In this document: in pieces, positions 11,332 through 22,610 of the stretch | Position numbering within the stretch: position 1 is the stretch's first letter | How the letters are laid out: every line of letters starts with the position of its first letter | Assembly: GCA_022059125.1 (NCBI GenBank) | Contig: JAEUWY010000004.1 | Coordinates: 248,001-312,000 of the forward strand | Direction of reading: 5' to 3' | From: Corynespora cassiicola | Taxonomy: Eukaryota; Ascomycota; Dothideomycetes; Pleosporales; Corynesporascaceae | Length of the DNA: 64,000 bases | Made by a program: the position numbers and the translations under genes | Notes under the pieces: generated by a model | Database searches by the model: none | The model's input: the letters and a program-made list of their open reading frames with translations, nothing else | Told to the model about the DNA's origin: nothing

Positions 11332-13239
11332 CTACAACTCATCCTTGGCTTTTGGTTCATCCTTTTCTTCTGCCTTCTGAGTCACCTCGTCAGCTTCAGC
11401 ATCCTTTTCGGCTTCCTTCTCGGCCTTCTCCTCCTTCTCCTTCACTTCCTCTGTCTTCGCCTCCTTGCCAGGCGAACCCACACTCTTGCACATCCGGCCA
11501 TCACCAGCAACAGACCACTTATCACTACCCACAGTTGCAACAGCCCACAGCAGCCCCTCCGGATCATACTTCTCCTTAATCTCCGCCAACCTGCCATACT
11601 TCTCCCCAAAGAAAGTCTCCTTCCAATCCTTCTGCTGGAAATCCGCCTCATTCATATACGCGCCCGCCCCCGGCGTCACGCTCTCAATCACCGGTTGCAC
11701 AAACTCGGTAATCGCGTCCTGCGTGGCCAGCATGTCCTCCCAGTCGGCATCGAAGCTCCAGGGCAGAACGAGCGACGCTTGGACCAACGAGCTGCGCCAC
11801 TGTGGCAAAACGGCGTTGGAGTTGCGCATGCCGAACGAGGCCACGTCCAACCCGACGCCGATGAAGGTCACGCCCATGGACATGAGCTGGCGGGCCGTGA
11901 AGGAGAATTCCTCGGTCGGGACTACGTCGCGGGGGATGAGGCGGCCGCCGAAGAGCATGGTGCCGACCTGGATGTTGCCCTCGGGCAAAGGTCCCCAGTG
12001 CTTCTCGTAGTGCTCGTGGTAGCTTGCCGACTGGCTGATTGAGGGGTTGAGTCTGATGCCTTTGTCTTGCAGGGCGAGGCCGAAGGGGCGCAGCATCTTC
12101 ATGATGGCGCCCATGCTGGAGTTGTAGGCCGTTAGCGCGGGGACCTGGAGTCCTGCTTGGCTGAAGTAGTAGATCACCATTGCGCCCTTGTCGACGATGC
12201 CGGGAAGAGCAGCATGCCATTCGTCGATGATCTCATTCAAAAGCTCGGGCTGGTCTTCCGGAGGGTCGATGGTGAAGGATGCTCCGCTTACTATGGCGTC
12301 TGGATAGGCCTTTATGGTTGCGGAGAGAACGATGGCATATGTGCCAGGACCGCCGCCGCTAAGCGCCCAAAAGAGATCGGAGTTCTCGGTTTGCGACGCG
12401 GTCAAGCGCTCACCAGAGGTTGTAATAACCTCGTAGGAAACCACGTTGTCAGCAGCTAGGCCGAAGCGGGTGGAGAGAGCAGAGTGTCCACCACCTTGGA
12501 TGTAGCCGCCTGCAAGACCTACGGTAGGGCACTCGCCGGTCACAACAACAAGATTCTCTTCTTTGACGGCAGCAAGAGCTTCATGAGATTGTATACCGGC
12601 ACCCAGTTTCAGAGCTTTGCCTTCGAAGGTTTCGTCCTTCCAGTCGATAATCTCGGTTTCCTTGAGATTCTGCATCCACACAGCGAGAGCTCCTGCTCCG
12701 GTAGAGCGACCAAGATAATCATGACCTGTGTTGCGAACCACAAAGCGAATGTTCTTCTCGCGAGCAAAGCTCAGGGCTGCGGCAATATCATCTGACGACG
12801 ATACATTGACAGCGTAGGAAACATAGTTGCCAAGAGTGCAAGGAATTTCCTTAGGAGTAAATGGGTCGCAGCTTTGATTCGCAAACAGCGGGGCCATTAC
12901 TGAAGAAGAGGATTGCAGACTGCCATTTTGGTAAGCATGTTAAGGCCATCTCTGTTCCGATATTTTCGCCACTCACTGGACGCCAGAATACAGCCAATCC
13001 TCTTGCAGTTGCGCGCATTTTTCCTCGTCGTAGTTGGGATCATGGCAAGGACTTCCCAATGGCACCGTTTGGACAAGTCGGCCCCCAACCGTGCTGTTGA
13101 GTTTATCCCACGACTGCTGATCTGGCCAGCATTCGTCGCTCGGGAGACATTTGCAGTTCTCGGCCCGATCGGTGTTCGGTTCCGAACCCAGAGCCGGTCG
13201 CAGAAGCGCGGAAAGAAGAAGAGAGGTGACTAGTAACAT
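11332..13239 (-). CDS. FAD-linked oxidase (berberine-bridge/AA7 type) with a C-terminal KDEL
   Basis: Two exons, 13239-12977 and 12919-11332 (57-nt intron, sum 1851 nt, 616 residues). A signal peptide (MLLVTSLLLSALLRPALG) leads to a cysteine-containing N-terminal segment and the FAD_binding_4 domain. Both flavin-linking residues are present: His154 in NTGHDYLGRS and Cys218 in GECPTVGLAGGY, so the FAD should be bicovalently bound. The BBE C-terminal signature is visible as GAYMNEADFQQKDWKETFFG. After the normal end of the family there is an extra Lys/Glu-rich, coiled-coil-like tail of about 45 residues that ends in KAKDEL. Relatives oxidise oligosaccharides, alkaloid-like or other secondary metabolites to use O2 as acceptor; the substrate is not predictable. 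The KDEL suggests the protein stays in the ER instead of being secreted. Confidence 0.88.
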
Positions 13240-13869
13240 GTCCTCGCGCTACAAAACCACACCGGATTATCGTAATCGAGAGTGGAAGGATGCAAGCAGC
13301 GGATTCCGAACCTGAAAGACTACTGGCAGAAGCCAAGTGCGATAGATCGTAAATCTAATTGGGCGACTAGTACTTCAAGACACGTGGACAAAACACGAGA
13401 TAGCAGCGTTCGAGAAGGTGAAGATCATGACTGTGGCTGAAACATCAGCATGGGGACACCTCCGAGGCCCTTTAACTACAAGGTCGATTTAGCCTTTTGC
13501 GCACTAGACGCATATTTTAGCGCTCAGACTACCAAGGAACCGGGATAATTCATCTATCTCTCGGAAATTATATTGAATAAAGTTAGACATGTTACTTGGA
13601 AGGAGATGACGGCTGTCTCTCAAGAAGAATGCAAGTTCCTCTTGAACATGACAGGAAAAAGCATCAGGGTGCGTCTTATCCTCGTTTTCAGAGCGTTTCT
13701 GCAGCATGTTCAAAATTTTCACCAGAACAAGAAGGATCCTGTTCCGCGTCGAGGTTTCGAAGGCAAGAAAAGGAACAATCCCGACGAAAAACATTCCGTT
13801 CTTCAAAAGTCACAAAGGTTGGGCCAGAATCAATGCGTGTGAAAATAGGTGGTGAAAACCCAGCTTTTA
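13240..13869. other. Intergenic
   Basis: Promoter side of the FAD oxidase gene. Overlapping open frames on both strands at 13504-13860 show no clear family. The plus-strand frame that starts at 13596 runs into the GDE1-like remnant from about 13880, so its upstream part could be further decayed sequence of that gene. Confidence 0.4.
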
Positions 13870-13879
13870 TTAGTCGCTC

Positions 13880-15690
13880 CGAGCCTTTGCGAGAATTTAG
13901 GGTATATGGACTCACGTTAAGAATCTCGACTTCGGAGTCTGTTTCCATCTTTGAGCGTATAATGCCACTTTTAGACGATCCCGCGGATGATTCGTTCGTA
14001 TTTGCCGTGAAAAATTCGGTCGAGATAGTTTTAACATTCGAGATTTGCAAGTACTAAGATGAGGGAAATGGTACTGGTGTTGTAGCAAAAGGTATTGCAG
14101 TTTTGAATACTCATACCGAATGCCTGTGGTATCGGTACAGCCTTCTTGCTAGGGAGCAATGTGTGCCAATACTTCCCAAAGATACCTTGAGCCGGGTTGG
14201 GACTTTGAATTTCTCGTATCTCATCTGTGGTTTCTACCATCAGCTCAACTCGGCTCTGCCAAGTGTAGCATCTCTGGGAAGAATCAAATATGCCCAATTA
14301 ATAGGCCATTGAGTTATCTTCCCTGGTTGTTGGGCCTTCATGCAGATTAATCCGTATCAAGGACTCGGCAAGAATTCTCTGGATCGTTTTCTTCAACTGG
14401 GAGAGAACACCATTGAGGTGTGCAAAAAAATACCGAATTGAAAACTGACTAACTTCTAATCTCAGTCAACCCTTATGGCGAGAGACCAGGGAGCCAAATA
14501 CGTAGAGGTAAGTCATAGAATGTGATTCATGAACTCGGCGCCGATCGCAGGTATCTAACTCACCCTAGTTCGATGTCCAGATGACGAAGGATCACATTCC
14601 CGTTTTGTTCCATGATTACTCGCTGAGCGAGTCAGGAACTGACGTTCCGATCTATGATGTGACAATTCATCAGGTCAGAACTGGCTCTCAGGACTTCTAG
14701 AATATCAGGCTAACTTATCTAGTTCATGCATGCTAGTACCTTTCAATTTCCTCAACATAATCCTGAGAGGAAAGATGGCTATTGTAAGAATGATGGAGCC
14801 CACAAGCCGAGCCACGACAGACCACGCTCAAGGTCGCTTGTGATTGATCATGAAGGAAGTGAAAAACAAGTAAGGGAAAGAATGAAGTATACCGTAGACT
14901 ATTTGAAAAAAGGTTCTCAAGCCGAATACTCGGGTAGACTTTATTCAGGACACGTTCGCCACCCTAGAGGAAGCGCTTTCCAATATTCCAGAGAACTTTG
15001 GATTTGACCTAGAGATCAGCAAGAACTAGTCCTTTCGCAATGATATATTCCACTGAAACCGATAAGAGTACCCCCGTATGCACGAGGCCCTCGAGGCGGG
15101 AATCGCCTCGGTTTCTATCGAGATCAATATATTCGTCGACACCATTCTTGACAAGATCGCCAGTCTTGGGCAAGGACGAAACATCATCCTATCATCACTC
15201 ACACCTGATATTTATATTCTGCTAGCCATTAAACAAAAGGCATATCCGGTGATATTTATCACGAATGCCGGGAAACTTCCTTTATCAGACAAAGAGAAGC
15301 GAGCTGGCAGTTTGCAGGTCGCCGTGCGGTTTGCTGAACAATGGGGATTGGCCGGTGTCATAACAGCAGCAAATCCATTGGTCATGTGTCCACGCCTTGC
15401 CGACTTCATCAAGAGCCAAGGGCTAATCTGTGGGGCTTACAACGGCCTGAATAATTAGCCTACAAATGTAGAGGTACGTATATCATCATGAAATATGCGC
15501 AAAAGTGGACTCGCGTTGATTGAAGACTCCAGATCCAAGTTAAGGCTGGCATCGACCTTATCGTAGCGGATCGTGTTGGGTTGATTCACAAGACTATGGA
15601 AAATCACAGTGTCTAGACTGTCTTGAGCAGCATTGGCGTGAAGGAGGCACAACGATATGTATATAAGACATCACATGAATATCTAGGTCA
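13880..15690 (+). pseudogene. GDE1: Decayed GDE1-type glycerophosphodiester phosphodiesterase
   Basis: Pieces of the C-terminal half of the SPX-ankyrin-GDPD protein Gde1 can be read in order. A GLTLRIS...MPLLDDPADDSFVFAV block (13900-14030) resembles the beta domain before the catalytic part. It is followed by KYAQLIGH, then GLGKNSLDRFLQLGENTIE, YVEFDVQMTKDHIPVLFHDY, an ERMKYTVDYLKKG linker, FATLEEALSNIPENFGFDLEI, VSIEINIFVDTILDKI, IILSSLTPDIYILLAIKQKA and VRFAEQWGLAGVI, and finally AGIDLIVADRVGLI near 15590. Old splice sites are still recognisable (donors at about 14418, 14512 and 15473). The frame is broken by TAA at 14055, TGA near 14310, a frameshift near 14930, TAG at 15457 and TAG near 15615. 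The GHRG catalytic motif is disrupted. SPX and ankyrin parts were not found. Confidence 0.85.
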
Positions 15691-15978
15691 GCGGGCAGAT
15701 AGGAGTGATTTTTTCATCTCTTGCTTAGTTTGCTGGTGAATGAACATCTCATATCCTACATGAATTATCACTATTTACAGGTACATCTGACGAGTTGTAA
15801 TAAATTTCACATCTGTTCCAAAATCTTCCATCGACCTTTAACCTTCATCCATGAATCTGTATGCATTAAGGTAGGGCTATCCATGGCTAAGGTCATGTTG
15901 AAGTCAAACACAAGCCCTCCGTGAATTCCTCTGATTCCATATGGCGCAATCAGACCAATAATTCGCAGACTTTAGGTA

Positions 15979-16680
15979 TCAGGAACGATAATCGGAGGGC
16001 AAATTTTCTGCGGCGGCCGCAGATTCGGACCGAGCGCGCGTCATGATGATCTCGATGCCGTCGATGCACTCCGTTCCCAACTTGAGCCGTTTCTCGATAT
16101 CAACGATTATCCGCTTCCAAGCTTGCTCGTTGCTGAAATGCTGTGCTGCATCCTCGTTATTGGTCAAATCCTTGTATTGCACTTCCAACGCGAGATGGTC
16201 GTCCCGGGTTTGCTGCATCTGCTCGGGAAGGTCTCTCAAGAGGCTGGACTTGAAGACATGAATGCCGTACTCCTTCGCATTTTGCACAGAAACACCTTGA
16301 AAGTTAGAATGAAGCTCTGAGACCCTGCCCTGGTATGAATTTTCGCGAACTATGCGCTTGGTGGTGTTGGTCGTGTCGATAAACTTGTCATAGGCGGCTT
16401 TGGCTTGGGGGAACCGAGCGCCGAAAGCTTCAAGATCTGTCGCGGATGGCGTCCTGGTATCGCCCAATCTCAGGAATTCGACTGCACTGGTCAGTTCCGG
16501 TGAGTCATCATCGATGATCAGAGGAAAGTGCGGCATCGCGACGTTCTGGTGAGAATGGGCAGTTGGTTCCGTCTCTTGCCCGTCCTCGTTGCTAGATGCA
16601 TCATCTTCGTTGCCTGAATCCTGGTTATTATTATTTGGTTTAAGTGTAGAGAACCACCAAGCACCCCTCCGAAGATCCAT
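15979..16680 (-). CDS. Hypothetical protein, helical
   Basis: Single open frame of 233 residues from the ATG at 16680 (MDLRRGAWWF); the frame upstream of that ATG only reaches a TTG. The N-terminal third is rich in N, D, E and S and looks disordered. The rest is charged and helical (IVDIEKRLKLGTECIDGIEIIMTRARSE). There is no signal peptide, membrane segment or known motif. I do not recognise the family. The frame is long and composition is protein-like, so it is probably expressed. Confidence 0.5.
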   Translation of the reverse strand: MDLRRGAWWFSTLKPNNNNQDSGNEDDASSNEDGQETEPTAHSHQNVAMPHFPLIIDDDSPELTSAVEFLRLGDTRTPSATDLEAFGARFPQAKAAYDKFIDTTNTTKRIVRENSYQGRVSELHSNFQGVSVQNAKEYGIHVFKSSLLRDLPEQMQQTRDDHLALEVQYKDLTNNEDAAQHFSNEQAWKRIIVDIEKRLKLGTECIDGIEIIMTRARSESAAAAENLPSDYRS

Positions 16681-17391
16681 GATGTTAGTGAGTGTTTGTA
16701 GGTGGATATGAATTAAATAAGGGCCAGGATTACTTGGCAACTTTAGGAGAGCGTCTGTGCTCAGGATTCACTGGCGGGAGTGAAGTGTGAAAAAGATGCC
16801 CATGGCTGATTTAAGACATTGGAAAACAGCAATTATGCTTGATAGATCACATTGTATCATTATAGGCATATGAATGGCAAATTCTACTGAAAAACAACCT
16901 CGCATACAAATGCAGTTACTGTGCAAAGAGCCAGATTAAGACGAAATATTGTTCACTATCAACCAAACACTAGGTTTCTGTTCGTTCAAAAGGGCTGGCA
17001 GGCCATTATTCACATTTAATTGTCCTAGGCAGCTCCCTTCGGGACTGTCTTATGGAATCAAGTTGTAGCATGTAGATACCTAAGGCGCTTGAAATATCGC
17101 CTATGCAGGTCTATCTATACGCGTTAGTGGAGCCTGCACGCTATGGGCGATATTGATGATTTTTATTGGACCACAGCTTTCATATGTTGTCACAAAATCG
17201 CGAGGCTGGTGCTGATGTTCTCATACATACTGCAGACTGCTGAGCCCTTGGTAAGTTCAAGACGGATGACCGGCGGAGTATAACTGTGAATATCTACCAA
17301 TTACAGTGACTTTTCTTTTACTACCAGAAAAAAAATGAGAGCGGTAATAACTTACTGTCATCTAATATCAGTGTGGTGTTTGGTGCCTATA
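16681..17391. other. Intergenic
   Basis: No coding frame, repeat or RNA gene recognised. Confidence 0.5.
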
Positions 17392-17866
17392 GGCTGCACA
17401 ACAATCTCACTCGAGTGGCCTGTGCTTTTGTCTGCTGCCACGATTACACTTTATCCCGCCTTTCTCACCTCCAGTTAAACTTATTTTATATATCTGCTCT
17501 ATTTTTGCGGCTTTTGACCATCTGTTTCTGTGTCTACATAAATCAGTCTACTATAATGACTCAGCTGTCGTGGTAGGTTTTCGAGCCCCTGCTACAGTTG
17601 ATGCTACTCAGTGGTCCACTGACTGCCAGACCGCCTGGCTACCTTCAGAGACCAACGCCTATTATAAATCTGCACATAAAAAACCTCCAGGTCGATATGT
17701 ACGTCAGTATTGGATCTTGCTGCGGAAGAGTTGGCGACTGGAGAGAATTCACCCATACATGCCACTGGTGAACAATCCAACATTCGCGAGTACTTACTTT
17801 TTGGAACTCACAGATCAGGCGAGAGTTTTACGACTCAAGAAAACAGAATCCCTTAAATTAACATGA
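17392..17866 (+). other. Long ATG-less open frame after a splice acceptor (possible exon)
   Basis: Directly after a good 3' splice site (gtgcctatag, ending at 17391) the plus strand stays open for about 157 codons to the TGA at 17864-17866. The product would contain a hydrophobic run (LILYICSIFAAF), a hydrophilic middle (ATQWSTDCQTAWLPSETNAYYKS) and a basic C-terminal part. No upstream exon with a start codon could be placed and the family is unknown. Chance or a decayed gene remain possible. Confidence 0.25.
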
Positions 17867-18054
17867 AAACATTTTCTAGTACACGACGAATTCTCGCAGC
17901 GAAAAAATCGCAGCTAAGCATTATTGGAAGGTACAAAGTCTACAAATGAGTGTCCAAATTCCACCTGCCGGCAACTAAAGGCTTTTTTGGCCCTTATAGT
18001 CCGTCTTATTCCTTCCTGTTGTGTGAAACGAGGATCTTACGCCAGACATAGGAA

Positions 18055-18609
18055 TCAGCTTCCAGCATGGATTGAGCTGCTTTGATTCCACTCAGGCTTG
18101 GTCACCAGGCATCTCTGCGATCTCCTTTGAGCAAGTGGACTGGGCTTCCTGACAGCCTTATTTTTCAGTATCAAAAGACGCGTTGTGTCGTTCCTTATCA
18201 GGCGAGGTTGATCGAGAAAATGTTTTTCTTCGATTGAAGGAGGTACTATGCGGTTCGGGAACGTAACTAGCTTTTCGGATGGCTGGATACCGCTTGGCCT
18301 GACAGTCGTTTCGGAGCCTGTCCAGATGGATCTCAGATCCCTCCTTTGGCTGTCTTCGATGCGCTTTGCATGTTCGTCTTTTGATGTTACTTCGAATGGG
18401 TCTATGATATTTTCATGAACTGTATTTGCGTTTTGTCAGCTTCGTGGTTTTGGGGGCAATGTTCTGTGGGATTGCGCACATTGATTGTCATCTGCTACAC
18501 TGATATTTGATGTCGGTGGATTGGAACTAGCAAGCTTCCTCTTGAATTGCGGCTTTTTGATGTTTCGGAATATTTGCGGGGCATGGGGACTAGATGCAAA
18601 AGCATACAT
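18055..18609 (-). CDS. Small two-exon gene, hypothetical protein
   Basis: An ATG at 18609 opens a frame (MYAFASSPHAPQIFRNIKK). It joins by a phase-1 intron (18500-18421, 80 nt, donor gtgtag, acceptor atacag) to a second open frame ending at a TGA at 18055. The sum is 474 nt and 157 residues. Inside the intron a perfect fungal branch-point sequence, gctgac, sits 15-20 nt before the acceptor and also contains the only stop codon (18436-18438) separating the two frames. The protein is basic, rich in Lys, Arg, Pro and Ser, with no signal peptide or known domain. It could be longer at the 5' end. Confidence 0.45.
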
Positions 18610-20109
18610 GATAAGAGAAGATAGAGGGCATCAATTCCAGTCAGAAGGAAACGGCTGAAGATGTATGTATGATAATGTGGCGTCGCTGACCCGACTGCTT
18701 TATTGGCGATGGGATAAGACCGGAAAAGGACCCAGGGCTACCACATCGGAGAAAGGATGGCGGTTACGGTTTCATCGCGTGTGTTCATAGAGTAGGACAA
18801 GAAACCCTGATGCAGAGTAAATATATTCCACGGGTACTGACCATAATATGATGGGAAAAAGTCTTATTATCCAAGAGGATGCAATAATCGCTGGAACGTT
18901 TATCCCCTGAGCCATGTCGGCCACCGACTCAAGCGAGTCCTCGGAAAAGGGGCTACAGTATGACCTATGACGGCCCATCGACCTTGGAAGTTGCTGTAGG
19001 GGCGGATCGAATCAACTTATCACACATCACATCATTCGTTATGCTTGCCGAGGGATGGGGGATAATACCCCGAGTTCAGCCATCTAACACATGCTTCAGC
19101 ACTTGTTATCCCCGTATGGAAGCTGCCATTCCAATACGAGGAAACTAACGGCCCACACGAGTTCATAAGGTTATCTTAGCTCCATAATAGCCCCTTGCGA
19201 CCCAACAATAGACCACAAGCGAGTTCCACGATCCAGGAAGCCACAGGCTCGACGGCTCGCGTCCCGTTCCAAGTGGCTCCCCAGTACTGGGATCTAGGTC
19301 GTTCGTCCATGAAGCTAGCCATGTCTAGTTCATGTCACAACTTTATCATTAGTCGCTTTTGGAAAGGTCTTGTTGATCCTGGTTAGTCATCGTAAAGTGG
19401 CAAGCTACCACCAACATGAAACCTTCTTCATCTCAGAAAGCTTGCCCAACATGTTCGTGTCTTCATCGAGCAGCTTCGTGGCCTTTTTAGTAAAATTTGA
19501 CTTCTAACATGACAAATTCCCAAAAGGCTACCAATGAAGACCAGCCCAAGTACTAAACAACAGCAAAAATAGTGAATGTGTAGGTAAAGGTTGTAAACAG
19601 TAGATGAAGAGAGCTGTTCCAAAAGAAAAAAACAGAAAAAATAGAAGGTACAATAATGAAATGAATCGGAAATATAAATATCTAAGCAATAAAAACCGCT
19701 CGATCTGTATACTCCTTCCTTTTTGACTAAGCATAGGTAACTCGCAGATCTCACAGAGAAACTAGTCGGTTGCCTTCTGATTAGAAAAGGAATTTCAAAT
19801 CGATAACCCATTGTCGATATCTTGAGGGATATGTATTGGCGATCGAGTCGAAACTGATCCACGTCGTTCATGACGTCTCTGGGATTGCATTTGGGATAAC
19901 GAGCACGGTCCGATGAGATGAGTCGATATCTAAGTCCGAGCGTTCCATATTGTGGAACTTCTCAGCGGTATCCTTTTAGCGTGGTGGGTTCGTGGGCAAT
20001 GGCTGGTTCGCTGGTTCGAAGAACCTCGAGAATATCACAGGATTTCTTTTCATTTGGATCGGGATCATCAACGTTGGCATCATCGTCATAGCCGCCCTCA
20101 TCGTTGTCT
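18610..20109. other. Intergenic, partly AT-rich
   Basis: No supported gene. The stretch at 19500-19740 is A/T-rich and yields chance hydrophobic frames on the minus strand. The part at 19985-20109 lies just after the ankyrin gene stop and reads as an acidic Asp/Glu-rich peptide in another minus-strand frame. Confidence 0.5.
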
Positions 20110-22610
20110 TCATCGTTTTAGAATCCATCCTCCTCCTTCGAAGCCTCCCCCCAAATCCATCAATTCCTCGTCGATCGGAAACGCTCCAGGTATCTTGAGT
20201 CTGGCCTCGGTGACTTGATTGGAAGGTTCAGGCGAGGCGACAAGACTATCCAAGAATTCTTTAAATGCAATCTCTTCAAGTTTCACCTCTTCTCTTTCAC
20301 CGATGTAGCTCTGATCCCGTTGATCAAAATAGGCCCAATACCACTGAACCCAATCTTCTTCCATCGGAAGACCCTCGATCCTGGCTGCCGTCAAGATTTT
20401 CATTGTTTCGATGCTGCCAAAAGTCGCGACATAATGTATGATTGAATATCCAAAACGGTCTGCACAGTTTAATGATGCCCCTCTGGTGACAAGAAGCCTT
20501 GTATTTTCCGTCCGGTTGAATCTCACAGCCCACATTATAGCAGTTTGTCCATCGTCATCTTGCGCATGAATGTCGGCGCCACTTTGTAAAAGAAGTTCGC
20601 ATGTTTTAGTTGATTGGCTGCAAGCGGCTTGATGCAATGGCGGGCGGCGTGGCCAGACATTTGAAGCCTCCAAATGTGCCCCGTGCTCGATGAGAAGTGC
20701 TACCACCTCAAACATGCAAACTTTCATCATTCTAAGCGCGAAAAACAAAGCAGTACAACCTTCATTATCCACGAAATTTATTTTTGCGCCAGCACTAATA
20801 AGAATGGCGCAGAGATCTCGGGAACCGGGTCCAGCGACCCAAAACAAGGCTGAACGGCCCTCTTTACAAAGGGCGTTGACATTAGCTCCGGCTTTCAATA
20901 AAATTCCTACTGCTAGTTGATTATTCTTTCTTACAGCCCAATGTAAAGGAGTGAAGCCAAAGCAGTCGCGCTGATTAATGTACTCTGGGTATTCTTCAAC
21001 ATGGTGAACAAGATCGAGGTCGTTGAGGCCGATTACAATTCGATGTAAAGTTGATAAACGAAGTGTATCGACCGTATCTTGTATCTCATCTAGCTCCCAG
21101 ATATCATCAAAGCAGGTCGGCAAGTCGAAGTAGCGCCTTGAGGCAAGCTGAGCCATGGTACTACAATGATTAAGATCAATGCATAGGTAATATGTATTGG
21201 GGGACATTACATTCCAGCGTGATTAACCCCACTAATGTCACACCCTTTATTCATGAGCATCATGCATGCGTTCGAATTCGAAAGATTTAAAGCCATCTGT
21301 TGGTTCAGGTCAACATCACCAATAACGGTTGATATGTGTGCTGACCTCGAATATTGGTATACCAGTAACTTGATCTGTATCTATAGCTCTGATTCCATTC
21401 GAAACCATATATTCCAATAGCCTATGACTAGAAGAGGTGGATAGATTCTCCAGAAGGTTACAAATCCTTTCGAGTTGATTAGGTTTTATGTTCTTTGGTA
21501 TACGTAGAGCCCAGGTGGACCTGATCCCCTGCAAGTCTGACCACTGAGCAGTGATCTCAAAAGCCGTTGAAAACAGCCAACTGGGAAACTGGTAGTAGAA
21601 GCTAAGTGAGCCAAGGCGCTTTTCGCGGGCGCCACATTTGGGAACATTGCAGGTACGGCGATTCAGAATTGGCGTTCCGGCATATTTGAAAAAAGCGGTG
21701 CCAATGACCCCACGTAGCCATCGCGGAGTAGCATTTTCGACTGGAATATGGCATTGGCACATACATCCCAGCCTACAACCCCGTGGGGTAAGTCGCGTCT
21801 GGATGGTGATGTAATTGTTGCTCGTGGCAGCATGACTAAAGCTTTTTCGCACCGCGATTTCGTTTGATGATTGGGAGTCATTGGTCAAGCCATTTGAGAC
21901 CGCGCCTCCATGTTCGGGTCGACATTGCTGGGACAACATTTCTTCCACTACCGAAGTGGTATCGTTGGTGATTATCTGTTGTGCTACATGGCTAGGATCT
22001 TGGCGCAACGATCCAAATGTCACGTGTTGAATGGTCATGGGGAGTGCAAGTGTTCGACTAAAACCCGGGTCAAAAGCGTAATTACGTCGGCAAACATTAC
22101 TTACACTTGCAAAGTGCTCAATGCCCCCAATACTACTCCGAGTGCTGTTTTGATAGAGTTGAAATTCCGACAAAAAGTGTCGATGCGGGACTGGTTCTCG
22201 CCGAGAAGCTCTTTGAACTTAGCCCGGCTGCGTAACTTTGGCGAAGTCGTGTCACTCTTGCCGTCTCGGAGTAGCTCTGTCTCGAGATAGTGGGTGAAGT
22301 TCTTGAGATCCTCTTCGGAGCGTTCTAGCAGAGCCTCCAGTTCGGATCTGCTGCTCTCTGGAAGTAGGTCTTCATGCCCATCCACTGCCGAATGTACGAA
22401 AGACAACGTGGCTCGAAAGTCATTCATCTTCGAGATATCTAAGTAGATGCTCGTTGCAGAAGGCTATCTGGACTTGGGTACCTCGTTTATTGCTGCTACA
22501 AGGTGGACCTGTGTGCCACGTAATCTCTGCAGCCTCTGGAGAGCAGCGCCTGCGAAGCTGGTGGCGCTTACCAAAGTTATGATACTGGCTACCAGACCGA
22601 CTGCTTCCAT
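20110..22610 (-). CDS. Ankyrin-repeat protein with a fungal NLR-type N-terminal domain
   Basis: Five exons fit: 22610-22482, 22427-22105, 22057-21346, 21296-21211 and 21160-20110. The introns are 47-54 nt and the sum is 2301 nt (766 residues). The N-terminus (MEAVGLVASIITLVSATSFA, then an LQRLQRLR helix and a Glu/Lys-rich helical part) resembles the fungal N-terminal domain found in front of NACHT or ankyrin modules (the azaphilone-cluster protein L N-terminal type). The middle has a Cys-rich patch (CRLGCMCQCH) and a YYQFPSWLFSTAF segment, a pattern often seen in fungal ankyrin proteins. The C-terminal third carries about six ankyrin repeats (FGFTPLHWAVRKNN...LLKAGANVNA, and others). No nucleotide-binding domain is present. 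A role in signalling or non-self response is inference only. It is divergent from MET10. Confidence 0.8.

Noticed and set aside
11684..12220. Antisense-like alternative frame in the FAD oxidase gene
   Set aside because: Arg/His-rich shadow of a GC-rich coding region.
20000..20030. Box-B-like ggttcgaa suggesting a tRNA
   Set aside because: No matching A box or cloverleaf could be formed around it; no tRNA was found anywhere in the window.
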